A stretch of DNA of 64,000 nt from Fructilactobacillus lindneri DSM 20690 = JCM 11027 (GCF_002907375.1 NZ_MIYK01000019.1:1-64000), one strand, 5' to 3'. Numbered from the stretch's first letter, positions 7,331-14,599 are shown. Program-made: numbers and translations. The notes: generated by a model from the sequence alone, not told the origin.

Positions 7331-8194
7331 CTAATTACCTGTTTTGTAATTCATGATCAATACTTCATCAACTCGGCCACGCCCAGCACTATTCGAATTT
7401 ATGTTTCTTGTAGCTGTAACGGTCCTAGTTGTTTCTTGATATTCTTTATACAGATCTTCGATCAACTGTACCTTGGAATTAGAAAGCATAGCATTAACAC
7501 CCCGTTTTGTAAGTTCATTGAACACATCACGCAAACGTTCCTGTTCTTCTCTTCCAAAACCATTCAAAGTGTAACCAACAAAACTTTGTTTATCTTCTGA
7601 TATGGGAGCATAAGGGGGATCTAAGTATACAAAGTCCCCCTTCTTGGCACTTTTAATAGCATCATAGTAATCACCATTAAATATAGTAGCGCTTGATCTA
7701 TTTAAATATAGTGAAACTGCATGTAAAACTTCCTCATTAACAATAGCAGGATTCTTGTAGCGACCATAAGGAACGTTAATCTGACCTTGAGAATTTACAC
7801 GAAATAAGCCATTAAATCCGGTTTTATTAAGATAAATGAATCTTGCAGCACGTTCTGTATTAGAGCGTTTTTGTAGTTCACCAGTACGATCCCAAGCACG
7901 CATTTGGTAATAGTAGTCACTACTGTTATTAAGCTCATGCTTTTTGAGTAAATGGATTAAAGAATCGACGTCATCTCTTACTACTAAGTAGGTATTGATT
8001 AATTCATCATTAAAGTCGTTAATTATGGGGTGTGGACATTGTATATCTAAAAAAACAGCGCCCCCTCCCACGAATGGTTCGTAATAATTTTTAATTTTTG
8101 ACGGCAAATAACGTTTTATCTCTGGTAATAATTGTCGCTTTCCCCCAGCCCATTTGACAAAGGGCTTAACTAAAGGATTCTTGTGTATTGTCAT
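7331..8194 (-). CDS. DNA adenine methylase, Dam/DpnM type
   Basis: N6-adenine methyltransferase, 287 residues, the usual length of DpnM/Dam proteins. The AdoMet motif FVKWAGGKRQ lies at 12-21, YYEPFVGGGAVF follows near residue 37, and the catalytic DPPYAP is near 191-196, the alpha-class order. The ATG has AAGGAG upstream. In this family GATC is the usual target. It forms an operon with the endonuclease and would protect host and phage DNA. The pair is foreign to the phage operon: it lies between a direct repeat and broken phage genes. Confidence 0.92.
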   Translation of the reverse strand: MTIHKNPLVKPFVKWAGGKRQLLPEIKRYLPSKIKNYYEPFVGGGAVFLDIQCPHPIINDFNDELINTYLVVRDDVDSLIHLLKKHELNNSSDYYYQMRAWDRTGELQKRSNTERAARFIYLNKTGFNGLFRVNSQGQINVPYGRYKNPAIVNEEVLHAVSLYLNRSSATIFNGDYYDAIKSAKKGDFVYLDPPYAPISEDKQSFVGYTLNGFGREEQERLRDVFNELTKRGVNAMLSNSKVQLIEDLYKEYQETTRTVTATRNINSNSAGRGRVDEVLIMNYKTGN

Positions 8195-8328
8195 TATATA
8201 AGTTCTCCTTTAGATTCTAATTTTTAATTTAAATACTAATTAAAGATGCGACCAACTTCCAGTAGCATCATTTTTAAGCATTTGTTATTTTACGCCTGTT
8301 TCAGGGCTTCTAATCTATTCTGATTATC

Positions 8329-8700
8329 TCATGTAAACCGGTTCAATGCACATCGAATTTCTTTCGGTATCTTATAAATGAATTCAAATTGATTCATTCT
8401 CAAGCTGGCACCATCTGTAATCTTTTCAGGTTTAACATCTACAACTTTGAGTATTTTGCCGTTCTCGTCTCTTTTAACAAAATCTGGGGAGTAAACTCGA
8501 TGGCGCTTATTACGTTTGTCTAGCTTAAATTTTGGCGTAATTTCGAAGCTCTCATGTACGCTGAAGTGTTTCCAATTATTTTTGACGTAGATTAAGTAAT
8601 ATTGAGCTTCTGCTTTGCTATCAAATTTAATGCCATCGATAATTTGCTTCTTAGCTCCATATTTATTCCCTTTTGATTTTCTCGATTTCTTTAATCTCAA
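8329..8700 (-). CDS. DUF1064-type phage nuclease-like protein, C-terminus altered
   Basis: A 123-residue protein of the DUF1064 group, small phage proteins with a predicted endonuclease fold. KYGAKK and FDSKAEAQYYL near the N-terminus, then YSPDFVKRDENGK and VVDVKPE are the conserved family blocks. The start is TTG 8700, overlapping the upstream gene by 38 bases. The last 20 residues after the MNQFEFIYK segment are encoded by the direct repeat and cassette sequence, so the true tail was probably exchanged when the cassette entered. Confidence 0.75.
   Translation of the reverse strand: MRLKKSRKSKGNKYGAKKQIIDGIKFDSKAEAQYYLIYVKNNWKHFSVHESFEITPKFKLDKRNKRHRVYSPDFVKRDENGKILKVVDVKPEKITDGASLRMNQFEFIYKIPKEIRCALNRFT
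8350..8378. repeat. Direct repeat, right copy, bordering the restriction-modification cassette
   Basis: Near-identical to 5510-5538 in the same orientation. On the minus strand, in the resolvase frame, it reads FIRYRKKFDVH and a stop, a plausible resolvase C-terminus; in the overlapping phage frame it forms the last residues of the DUF1064 protein. Confidence 0.65.
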
Positions 8701-9295
8701 TATGTCCCCATCTCGTTTTACCGTTATATTTTTTCAAGTGATCTCCAATGGAGGAGTTACTCAACCCAATACAATCTTTAAGACGTGAATTCTTTAACTT
8801 AGCTTCTAGTTTACGAATGCCTTCTGCCTTACATATGAAGTTGCCATCTTTATCGAAAGCTGAGTATTCGTATTTTTCGTAAGTTTTAGGGATTGCAACC
8901 TCACGTTTTACTTCTTTGATTTTGATATATCCCCAATAAAATTTTCCGTGGTCTCTTTTTAATCCGCTGTTAATCATTGATAAACTAAAACGATAATTTT
9001 TAAAGTCTTTCACTTTTCTTAATTTAGTCATTAAGTATTGCTTATCAAAGCCTTCAGCAACTAACTTGTTATTCCAGTCGTACGCTTGATACAGATAAGC
9101 AGTTTTAAATCCTTTTTCATGTGTAATTAATTTTTCACCATTAAACTTTTGAATAGCTTTAAGAATTGGATTATTTTTAGGAACGTTGTTAATTGAAAAG
9201 TGGTTGTTGCCAAATTCGTCTTCAAAGGCATAATCATCTTCTAATTCATGCACAAGTTTCAGCATTTCGTGATTGTCTTTAATTTCAACAGTCAT
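8663..9295 (-). CDS. Phage protein with a duplicated domain, unknown
   Basis: A 210-residue protein starting at ATG 9295 (GGAGG eight bases upstream). It contains two related units: one around residues 65-130 ending in KFYWGYIKIKEVKR and one around 140-205 ending in KTRWGHIEIKEIEK. Each has an aromatic/acidic turn (AYDWNNKLVAEG, AFDKDGNFICKAEG) followed by a helical KLR/KLK segment. The pattern recalls NUMOD1-like DNA-binding repeats of homing nucleases, but I cannot assign it. No catalytic motif is visible. Confidence 0.6.
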   Translation of the reverse strand: MTVEIKDNHEMLKLVHELEDDYAFEDEFGNNHFSINNVPKNNPILKAIQKFNGEKLITHEKGFKTAYLYQAYDWNNKLVAEGFDKQYLMTKLRKVKDFKNYRFSLSMINSGLKRDHGKFYWGYIKIKEVKREVAIPKTYEKYEYSAFDKDGNFICKAEGIRKLEAKLKNSRLKDCIGLSNSSIGDHLKKYNGKTRWGHIEIKEIEKIKRE

Positions 9296-9476
9296 GACTA
9301 TCACCTCCAACTAAACTTGGAGAACAAAGCTCCTTAAACTCTTCTAAATCTTTGGCCCGTTGAGTACATAATCGGCAAGTTTGCATGCCAATGTAGCCTT
9401 CCCCGTATTTAAACGGGATTAATTCTTGTCCTGATCCGTGGCAAACTGGACAGTTCTTATCAAATGTAATTTTCAA
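9285..9476 (-). CDS. Small zinc-knuckle phage protein
   Basis: A 63-residue protein with two CxxC pairs (CPVCHGSG and CRLC) that can hold one zinc ion, similar to DnaJ-type knuckles. The start is TTG 9476, overlapping the stop of the dnaC-like gene (TTGA), and its end overlaps the next gene by 11 bases. It belongs to the replication module; function unknown. Confidence 0.65.
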   Translation of the reverse strand: MKITFDKNCPVCHGSGQELIPFKYGEGYIGMQTCRLCTQRAKDLEEFKELCSPSLVGGDSHDC

Positions 9477-10276
9477 AATTGTTCACTCCTATAATCTTTT
9501 AGTTTTTTATCAAAAACGATTGACTTGTCTTTAGTTCCTTTACTAATTCGAGATACAATTTTAGGATTGTAAATCTCTTTCATTTCTTTGCCGCTTAAAT
9601 TACTAGTAATTATTGTTCTGTTGCGACGATTTAAGATGTTAAACAGCAAACGTTGGTTCCAATCTGATGATTCGTTATTGTCGCCTTTGAAGCTGGACTC
9701 ACTTCCCAAGTCATCTAAAACAACTAGATCAGCATTACCAATTTGCTCAATCATCGTTTCTTCTTTCCAAATTGTGGAAGTAGATTTGAAATTTCCTTTA
9801 ATTTTGGAAACCAGCTCATTAAAATCGATAAACAAACACGATTGTTTTGGATTAGCATTCTCATTCACATATCTAAGTAATGAATAAGCTAAATGTGTCT
9901 TACCTGTTCCGGCTTTACCTGAGAGAACTGTGTTACCTTTGAAGTTCTTATCTAAATAAAGGTTTGCTATCTGTTTCATTCTGTTAAGCTGCTCGTTTTG
10001 AGCTGCATTCGTAACTTCAAAATTATCAAACGAGCATTCAAGAACATCTTCATCTGTTAAAACCGAATCAACATATAATCGGTTATAAGTTCTGCGATTT
10101 CTAAACTTCTCAATTTCTCTTTCGTTAGTATTCCTTCTGGCTTCTTCAACACAAGCTGGGCAAACTTTATCTTTGTGACCAGGAATGACACCTTTGATTA
10201 ATCTAGTAGTTTGATGAATAGAGCAGAACTCTTCTAATTTCTTTGGAGTAGGCAAACTAGAAACCAAGTTCTTCAT
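9473..10276 (-). CDS. Phage helicase loader, DnaC/IstB-like ATPase
   Basis: AAA+ ATPase (267 residues) that loads the replicative helicase at the phage origin. An N-terminal Cys/His cluster (FCSIHQ ... VCPAC) precedes the Walker A GKAGTGKT near 119-126, Walker B LVVLDDLG near 181-188, and a sensor segment TIITSNLSG. The ATG overlaps the end of the DnaD-like gene by 20 bases and has GGGGTGAG upstream. The DnaD-DnaC pair is the standard replication module of lactic siphophages. Confidence 0.9.
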   Translation of the reverse strand: MKNLVSSLPTPKKLEEFCSIHQTTRLIKGVIPGHKDKVCPACVEEARRNTNEREIEKFRNRRTYNRLYVDSVLTDEDVLECSFDNFEVTNAAQNEQLNRMKQIANLYLDKNFKGNTVLSGKAGTGKTHLAYSLLRYVNENANPKQSCLFIDFNELVSKIKGNFKSTSTIWKEETMIEQIGNADLVVLDDLGSESSFKGDNNESSDWNQRLLFNILNRRNRTIITSNLSGKEMKEIYNPKIVSRISKGTKDKSIVFDKKLKDYRSEQF

Positions 10277-10979
10277 CTATCTCACCCCGCTTACTTTTGC
10301 GTTTGTTAGAACTACCGTAATTTCGTTTACCATTCTTGGTACTACTAGCCTTAGCTTGTTCAATCGTTTTAATGTTTGATTGATACCAACGCTTAAGAAT
10401 TGAATTTACATAACTAAATGTTTGGGCGTTATTATCTGCTGCTATATCAATCGCGTAATTAATAACATCAAGTGGCATGTCTTCAGACCAGACTCGTAAA
10501 TCATCGATATTTTTAGCATTTAACACTCCGATATTCTTTTGAAAATTGTTAGCAACAGCTTGAAGTGATTTTTCAGCGTCACCACCACCATAATCAGATA
10601 GTCTATTAAGTGATTTATTATCCTGCTCATTTTTGGGCATACCTATGCTTTTATTTGGGCATACCCTATGCTCATTTTTGGGTATAGGGGTATTTCCTAA
10701 AGTAATAAATCTTTTATCAACTTGTTTTGTACCATCTATATAAGTTAGTTCAACATTAAATAATCCTAACCGTGATAACTTTGTGATTGATCTAGAAACA
10801 GACTTAGGTGTCGAACTAATTTCACTAGCAATTCTTGCATTGCTCATAAAACATTTACGAGTAGTGTTTAACATCGTATAGATCACACCATAAATACATT
10901 TATCGGTTGAATTTAATTTTTTTGATTTCATAATCGATGAAGGTATTTGTGTGAAAAAATCTGGAAATATTTCATTCAT
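10257..10979 (-). CDS. Phage replication initiator, HTH plus DnaD-like domain
   Basis: A 240-residue protein. Residues 20-90 form a winged-helix (ARIASEISSTPKSVSRSITK), and residues 140-205 a DnaD-like domain with WSEDMPLDVINYAI and TFSYVNSILKRW. A Lys-rich tail follows. It should bind the phage origin and recruit the DnaC-like loader encoded next. The linker between the domains is encoded by three tandem repeats that may be the origin itself. GGAGAT precedes the ATG. Confidence 0.88.
   Translation of the reverse strand: MNEIFPDFFTQIPSSIMKSKKLNSTDKCIYGVIYTMLNTTRKCFMSNARIASEISSTPKSVSRSITKLSRLGLFNVELTYIDGTKQVDKRFITLGNTPIPKNEHRVCPNKSIGMPKNEQDNKSLNRLSDYGGGDAEKSLQAVANNFQKNIGVLNAKNIDDLRVWSEDMPLDVINYAIDIAADNNAQTFSYVNSILKRWYQSNIKTIEQAKASSTKNGKRNYGSSNKRKSKRGEIDEELGF
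10626..10690. repeat. Three iteron-like tandem repeats inside the initiator gene (candidate phage origin)
   Basis: Plus-strand units start at 10626, 10648 and 10671 and share the pattern CTCATTTTTGGGCATACC followed by TATG; unit length is 22-23 bases. The third is degenerate after the GGGTATA. They encode repeated PKNE segments of the protein linker. Phage origins of the DnaD class commonly lie within the initiator gene as iterons, so this is a reasoned candidate. Confidence 0.5.
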
Positions 10980-10990
10980 TTTTATATCTC

Positions 10991-11881
10991 CTAAAAAATC
11001 TCAATATCGTCAATAGATTGAATTGAACCTAATGTCTTATGCATTCTGCAATAGTCACAATGACCGCAAGGAATTGGTTTAACCGTGCCTTTGATTACAT
11101 CTCGAATGTGTTCTTGACATTCTTGTAATTCGTTAAGCTGCTCTTGCATATCTTCATCAGGAATAGAATAAATTGCTTTATCTGGTGTACTTTGTTTTGA
11201 AACGGCAATGATAAATGGTCTTGCATTAATTCCAAATGTTTGTTTAATTAACTCTTTATAGATTGCCATTTGAAGAATATAACCACGCTGTTGAGCAAAG
11301 TTTACAAACTTATGTTGTCCATCGTCCCAGTGTTTCTTATGAAAATCATCGACTGTTTTCAAATCAACAAAATAAGAATTTTTAGCATCTAAATTCAAAC
11401 AATCAATTTTACCCATCCATTGAATTCCATTGATTTTGCCTGTTACAATTGCTTCTTTATTGCCTTTGTAAATATATGGAAATGATGGGTCATCTTTTAA
11501 CGCTTTAATCATTTTGTCAGCATCAGTAAATTGCTTTTTCAAACCTTTTTCAGGTTTGCCATACTTGTATAATTTCTTTTTATTTACGTCTAGGAAGCTC
11601 TTGTGTGACTCTTCAGACTCGAAATAAGAATGTAGGTAATTTCCTACTAACAAAGGAGTTTCGTCCTGAAATGCGTTGTATTCTCCCTTTAACTGAGCAA
11701 GAGCTGCAGCTTCGCAACCAAGAAAATTCCAATACAGTGACTTACTCATAAAATGCTGATTAGCTTCAGCAGAATAATAATTACTCTGCTTTAGAATGAA
11801 CTCCTGCTCCTGGTCCTTCTTTAAAGAGTTCTTCTTGTTCTGCTTCGCTGGTTGTTTCTTCACTTGAGTTGTCACTGTCAT
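10991..11881 (-). CDS. PD-(D/E)xK exonuclease partner of RecT (RecE/YqaJ-like)
   Basis: A 296-residue nuclease of the phage recombination module that resects double-stranded ends for RecT. NYYSAEANQHFMS and CEAAALAQLKGE are N-terminal family blocks, GKIDCLNL and FVDLKTVDDF give the D and D-x-K of the active site, and QMAIYKELIK follows. A C-terminal set CGHCDYC may bind a metal cluster or zinc as in AddB/Cas4-like nucleases. The start is ATG 11881, since GGAAGGTGA lies upstream; this makes it overlap the recT coding region by 101 bases. Confidence 0.8.
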   Translation of the reverse strand: MTVTTQVKKQPAKQNKKNSLKKDQEQEFILKQSNYYSAEANQHFMSKSLYWNFLGCEAAALAQLKGEYNAFQDETPLLVGNYLHSYFESEESHKSFLDVNKKKLYKYGKPEKGLKKQFTDADKMIKALKDDPSFPYIYKGNKEAIVTGKINGIQWMGKIDCLNLDAKNSYFVDLKTVDDFHKKHWDDGQHKFVNFAQQRGYILQMAIYKELIKQTFGINARPFIIAVSKQSTPDKAIYSIPDEDMQEQLNELQECQEHIRDVIKGTVKPIPCGHCDYCRMHKTLGSIQSIDDIEIF

Positions 11882-12596
11882 TAAAATCACCTTCCATTGT
11901 TTCTGAGTCTTGTTTATCGAAATATTCATCAGCTTTGTTTTGTGTTTCTTCAGGTACATCGAACGTTTGTTCTACAGATTCTTTTTTATCAATGGTTGTT
12001 TCTGTTGCTTGATTGTTAATATTTTTAGGAGCAAGCCCTTGTCCTTGTTCTTCGTCTGTATAAAGATTTCCTAGTTGTTCTGGGAAGGCTTCACGCAAAG
12101 CATTAACGATGGCGGTTTTTCTAATCATGTTCATTGGCATTTGCTTCCAAGTTGATTGACCTTTTCCAAATTCATCTAAACTGATTTCAACAGAAATCGG
12201 ATAGTCACGGTCATCACGTTTTACTTCTGCCCAACCCCCGATTAAAATATCTTTTGGCAATTTAATCGCACCATCTAGTTTCTTTAACTCCTCGCCACGT
12301 TGCACAAGAATTCCAGCTTTGAATCCTTTGAAATGTGGGTCTGAATTGGCGCGTTTCATAAATGCTTCTTTAGACGTAATAATAGAAGCTGGTGCGCTTC
12401 CGTACTTAACTAGGTAAGCTTCATTCAAGAATGGATTTAATCCTTGGTACTTACAAAGTTGCATAAAACTAACTATTTCTTGATCAGATACATTTCCTTT
12501 ACCACTCACTAAATAATTTCTAACCATGCTTGGACTTAATTTAACTTCTTGTCCGTTTGATTTATATTCGATTACTGCTGTTTGTTTAGTTGTCAT
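11781..12596 (-). CDS. recT: RecT-family single-strand annealing protein
   Basis: Phage recombinase (271 residues) that anneals single strands. The RecT domain spans residues 10-185 with CKYQGLNPFLNEAYLVKYG and GGWAEVKRDDRDYPI as conserved blocks and MIRKTAIVNALREAFP near 160. An acidic, low-complexity tail (EETTSEAEQEELF) makes up the last 85 residues; the nuclease gene starts within this tail in another frame. Its start overlaps the previous gene by ATGA. Confidence 0.93.
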   Translation of the reverse strand: MTTKQTAVIEYKSNGQEVKLSPSMVRNYLVSGKGNVSDQEIVSFMQLCKYQGLNPFLNEAYLVKYGSAPASIITSKEAFMKRANSDPHFKGFKAGILVQRGEELKKLDGAIKLPKDILIGGWAEVKRDDRDYPISVEISLDEFGKGQSTWKQMPMNMIRKTAIVNALREAFPEQLGNLYTDEEQGQGLAPKNINNQATETTIDKKESVEQTFDVPEETQNKADEYFDKQDSETMEGDFNDSDNSSEETTSEAEQEELFKEGPGAGVHSKAE

Positions 12597-12850
12597 TTTA
12601 TGTTTACCCCTTTAGTTTCGTTTTCTTTTTTATACTTTGGGTTTTCGTCCCATCTACCAATCCAATCGCCACATTTGGGACAATACTCAATGTCTAATTC
12701 AGCTATTGGTTCTTTATCACTCTTGATATAAGAATTAGTTGTATCATCAAATATTTGAAGCCCTGCACCTAATTGAGAATTAGGAACAATGACTGCAGCT
12801 ACGTTAAAGTCATACAATGGTTTGCCATTTTCACAATACTTGCACGCCAT
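12593..12850 (-). CDS. Small zinc-ribbon phage protein
   Basis: An 85-residue protein with CKYCENG at the N-terminus and CPKCGDWIG near residue 57, together a probable zinc ribbon. AAAGGGG lies seven bases before the ATG. It stands directly upstream of recT with an ATGA overlap. Function unknown. Confidence 0.65.
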   Translation of the reverse strand: MACKYCENGKPLYDFNVAAVIVPNSQLGAGLQIFDDTTNSYIKSDKEPIAELDIEYCPKCGDWIGRWDENPKYKKENETKGVNIK

Positions 12851-13016
12851 CTAGAACCCCTTTCTCACTCGGATCAGCTAATTCTTTAAACAATTCAGAA
12901 ACAAGAGAGTTAAAAACCTTTAACCATCTATCATTCATTTTCTTATCATCAACAGTTTCTTTAATTCGTTGATTAACAATGATGATGTTGTGGGATAATG
13001 CGTTAATTTTTTTCAT
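12831..13016 (-). CDS. Small phage protein, unknown
   Basis: A 61-residue helical protein without cysteines or membrane segment. GGAGG lies nine bases before the ATG at 13016, and the 3' end overlaps the zinc-ribbon gene by 20 bases in another frame. Part of the early operon. Confidence 0.6.
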   Translation of the reverse strand: MKKINALSHNIIIVNQRIKETVDDKKMNDRWLKVFNSLVSELFKELADPSEKGVLDGVQVL

Positions 13017-13017
13017 A

Positions 13018-13155
13018 CTATCTCGCCTCCGATTGAATTAGTTTGCCTTTGCTGTTAGAATTAAAAGGAATTAAATTTACTAAAGCTAGTAATTCTGGAC
13101 CTTTCACGCTTCCACGTGATCGGTCTTTTTTTATGATCTTAATTAATCTAATCAT
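13018..13155 (-). CDS. Tiny basic phage protein (45 residues), unknown
   Basis: This gene is short but well supported: GGAGG stands five bases before ATG 13155, the frame runs to TAG at 13018, and the Shine-Dalgarno of the next gene lies in its last codons. The product is basic at the N-terminus (KIIKKDRSRG) and then helical (ELLALVNLIPF). Its first eight bases overlap the stop of the upstream membrane-protein gene. Confidence 0.55.
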   Translation of the reverse strand: MIRLIKIIKKDRSRGSVKGPELLALVNLIPFNSNSKGKLIQSEAR

Positions 13156-13330
13156 TTGGACCTCCAAAAAAATCTTTAAAGTAATATCTTGGGTTACTAA
13201 TCATTTCTTCAATGTCATCTTTCAAAAATTTGAAGAAACTAACGATTGCATAAATTACATACTTCCCGTAAAACGCTGCAAAAATGAATATTGCAATATA
13301 CATTACCCATGCTGGGATTTCTGCCATCAT
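13148..13330 (-). CDS. Small phage membrane protein
   Basis: A 60-residue protein with one N-terminal transmembrane helix (about residues 5-33) and a charged cytoplasmic tail ending GGPND. AAAGGA lies upstream of a double ATG. Early-operon position; no recognised family. Confidence 0.6.
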   Translation of the reverse strand: MMAEIPAWVMYIAIFIFAAFYGKYVIYAIVSFFKFLKDDIEEMISNPRYYFKDFFGGPND

Positions 13331-13331
13331 T

Positions 13332-13631
13332 TCAATCCATCCTTTCTCTTAATACTTTTTTTACTGTTGGATAAAACTCTTCCGGCCAATAATAGATTGA
13401 CCTACCTTGCGCACCAGTTGACGTTTTCTTATGGTGCTCGATTGCTCTCATTGCTGGAGTCTTTGCAATATCTTGCCATTCATTAGCCGATTGTCGTGTT
13501 AAAACTCTAGCAAGCTTTGTATCAATTGTTACGTAATCAAGTTTTATATTTTCAGCAATTGGAGCAATCATTTCATAAGCAACTTTTTCAGCTGCTTGTT
13601 TATGAATTTCTACAAGTGAAACATCATTCAC
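13332..13631 (-). CDS. Early phage protein, possible DNA-binding (DUF771-like?)
   Basis: A 99-residue protein starting at GTG 13631 with GAAGGTGA upstream. The second half (LTRQSANEWQDIAKTPAMRA followed by RSIYYWPEEFYPTVKKVL) resembles the small excisionase-like early proteins of Gram-positive phages in which a helix-turn-helix is followed by a YYP-type segment. The assignment to DUF771 is a guess; the gene itself is secure. Confidence 0.6.
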   Translation of the reverse strand: MNDVSLVEIHKQAAEKVAYEMIAPIAENIKLDYVTIDTKLARVLTRQSANEWQDIAKTPAMRAIEHHKKTSTGAQGRSIYYWPEEFYPTVKKVLRERMD

Positions 13632-13650
13632 GAAATCACCTTCTTTCTGT

Positions 13651-13663
13651 TTGGTATAATCAC
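13651..13663 (+). promoter_or_regulatory. Extended -10 promoter for the 53-residue gene
   Basis: TGGTATAAT on the plus strand, about 25 bases before the ribosome site GGGAGGTGATT. No -35 box is evident, which an extended -10 tolerates. Confidence 0.5.
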
Positions 13664-13682
13664 TTCAAGGGAGGTGATTATA

Positions 13683-13844
13683 TTGGATAATGAAAAATTA
13701 GCATTAGAATTAACAAAATCATGGTTTAACTTTATGGGATTAAACAATATTTCAGATTCAAGTATTCGTTTTCAAGTTAAACAAACAGATTTATACGCAA
13801 CTTATCAACGGATCCTAAAACAAATTGAAGAAGATAAAAACTAA
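13683..13844 (+). CDS. Small soluble phage protein (53 residues), opposite strand to the early operon
   Basis: The gene starts with TTG seven bases after a near-perfect GGGAGGTGA and runs to TAA at 13844. Composition is mixed with several aromatic residues (SWFNFMGL) and an acidic C-terminus. It points towards the integrase like the CI repressor side, against the surrounding early genes, and has its own extended -10 promoter, so it may be expressed in the lysogen. Function unknown. Confidence 0.6.
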   Translation: MDNEKLALELTKSWFNFMGLNNISDSSIRFQVKQTDLYATYQRILKQIEEDKN

Positions 13845-13972
13845 TCTTTAATTTTGTTTCCAAAAACATCATATAAATCTTTTTTTGGGACCTTCATGCT
13901 ACTTGCGATAGCGTGAAGGTCTTTTTCTATTTCCCAAAAACAATTTAGTAGCTCTCTAAAATATGAAATCAT
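13841..13972 (-). CDS. Tiny phage protein (43 residues), convergent with the previous gene
   Basis: AAGGAGGTGAGATAG directly precedes ATG 13972, the best ribosome site in the region; the frame ends at 13841 where its stop overlaps the stop of the convergent gene. The protein is helical with an aromatic start (MISYFRELLNCFWEIEKD). A 13-bp hairpin followed by TTTTT on the plus strand lies within its coding region and can serve as terminator of the convergent gene. Confidence 0.6.
   Translation of the reverse strand: MISYFRELLNCFWEIEKDLHAIASSMKVPKKDLYDVFGNKIKD
13890..13928 (+). terminator. Terminator hairpin inside the convergent small gene
   Basis: GACCTTCATGCTA pairs with TAGCGTGAAGGTC (one G-T wobble) and is followed by TTTTTCT on the plus strand. 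It ends the 53-residue gene transcript while being coding sequence on the other strand. Confidence 0.6.
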
Positions 13973-14031
13973 CTATCTCACCTCCTTTTTAATTAGCTAT
14001 TAATTCATTTGATATAATCGTCACTAGAAAG

Positions 14032-14541
14032 GTGGTGATTAAAATAAAAGATTTAAGTTTATATCTATCGACATTTTCATTATTAATTAGTTGTATAACT
14101 CCTTTTTACTTATGGATTAAATCAAGAGTTAACTTGTTAATCAAAAATATAGGAACATATAGAATTACACCTAAAGATTTTTATATTTTAATTTCAATAA
14201 CTAATAAATCTTCAAAACAAGTTGCAATAACAAATATAAATATTTTTCAAAAAGATAAATTGTTCGAATCTTATAGGAAATCTCATGCATTTGAAGGTCC
14301 GCTTTGGGATATTTCTCCTTATAGACCACCATTCAAACAAGTTCCGGAAATTATGACGACTAAGCTCCCATATAACTTACCTCCAAATGAAACAAAAGAT
14401 TTTTTAATAGAATTTGTTGATCCCAAAGGATTTGATTATTTTGAAAATTTTGAATTAGAAATTAAAACACCTAATAAAATTATTCATAAAAAAATGTCAC
14501 ATAAATACTTAACAGGAAAGCAAATATCGAGATTAATATAG
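14032..14541 (+). CDS. Phage-encoded membrane-anchored protein, unknown; possible lysogenic-conversion gene
   Basis: A 169-residue protein with one N-terminal transmembrane helix (about residues 11-30, LSTFSLLISCITPFYLW) and a soluble rest rich in beta-type sequence. An extended -10 (TGATATAAT) lies upstream. The start is uncertain: GTG at 14032 or 14035 overlaps the ribosome site GGTGGTGATT, whereas an ATA at 14045 has exactly the spacing that the TTG of the 53-residue gene has behind an equivalent site. Position on the plus strand between early genes and repressor suits expression in the lysogen; exclusion or immunity is speculation. Confidence 0.6.
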   Translation: MVIKIKDLSLYLSTFSLLISCITPFYLWIKSRVNLLIKNIGTYRITPKDFYILISITNKSSKQVAITNINIFQKDKLFESYRKSHAFEGPLWDISPYRPPFKQVPEIMTTKLPYNLPPNETKDFLIEFVDPKGFDYFENFELEIKTPNKIIHKKMSHKYLTGKQISRLI

Positions 14542-14599
14542 AAAATATCATCCAATATTTTTCAAAATTATTCATAACTTATCCTTTCATAAAAATTTT

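Noticed and set aside
7268-7600. Plus-strand 110-residue ORF opposite the methylase
   Set aside because: Antisense shadow of the methylase and endonuclease genes, without start signals.
13043-13486. Plus-strand 147-residue ORF
   Set aside because: It runs antisense to three minus-strand small genes, each with good ribosome sites, and has none itself.
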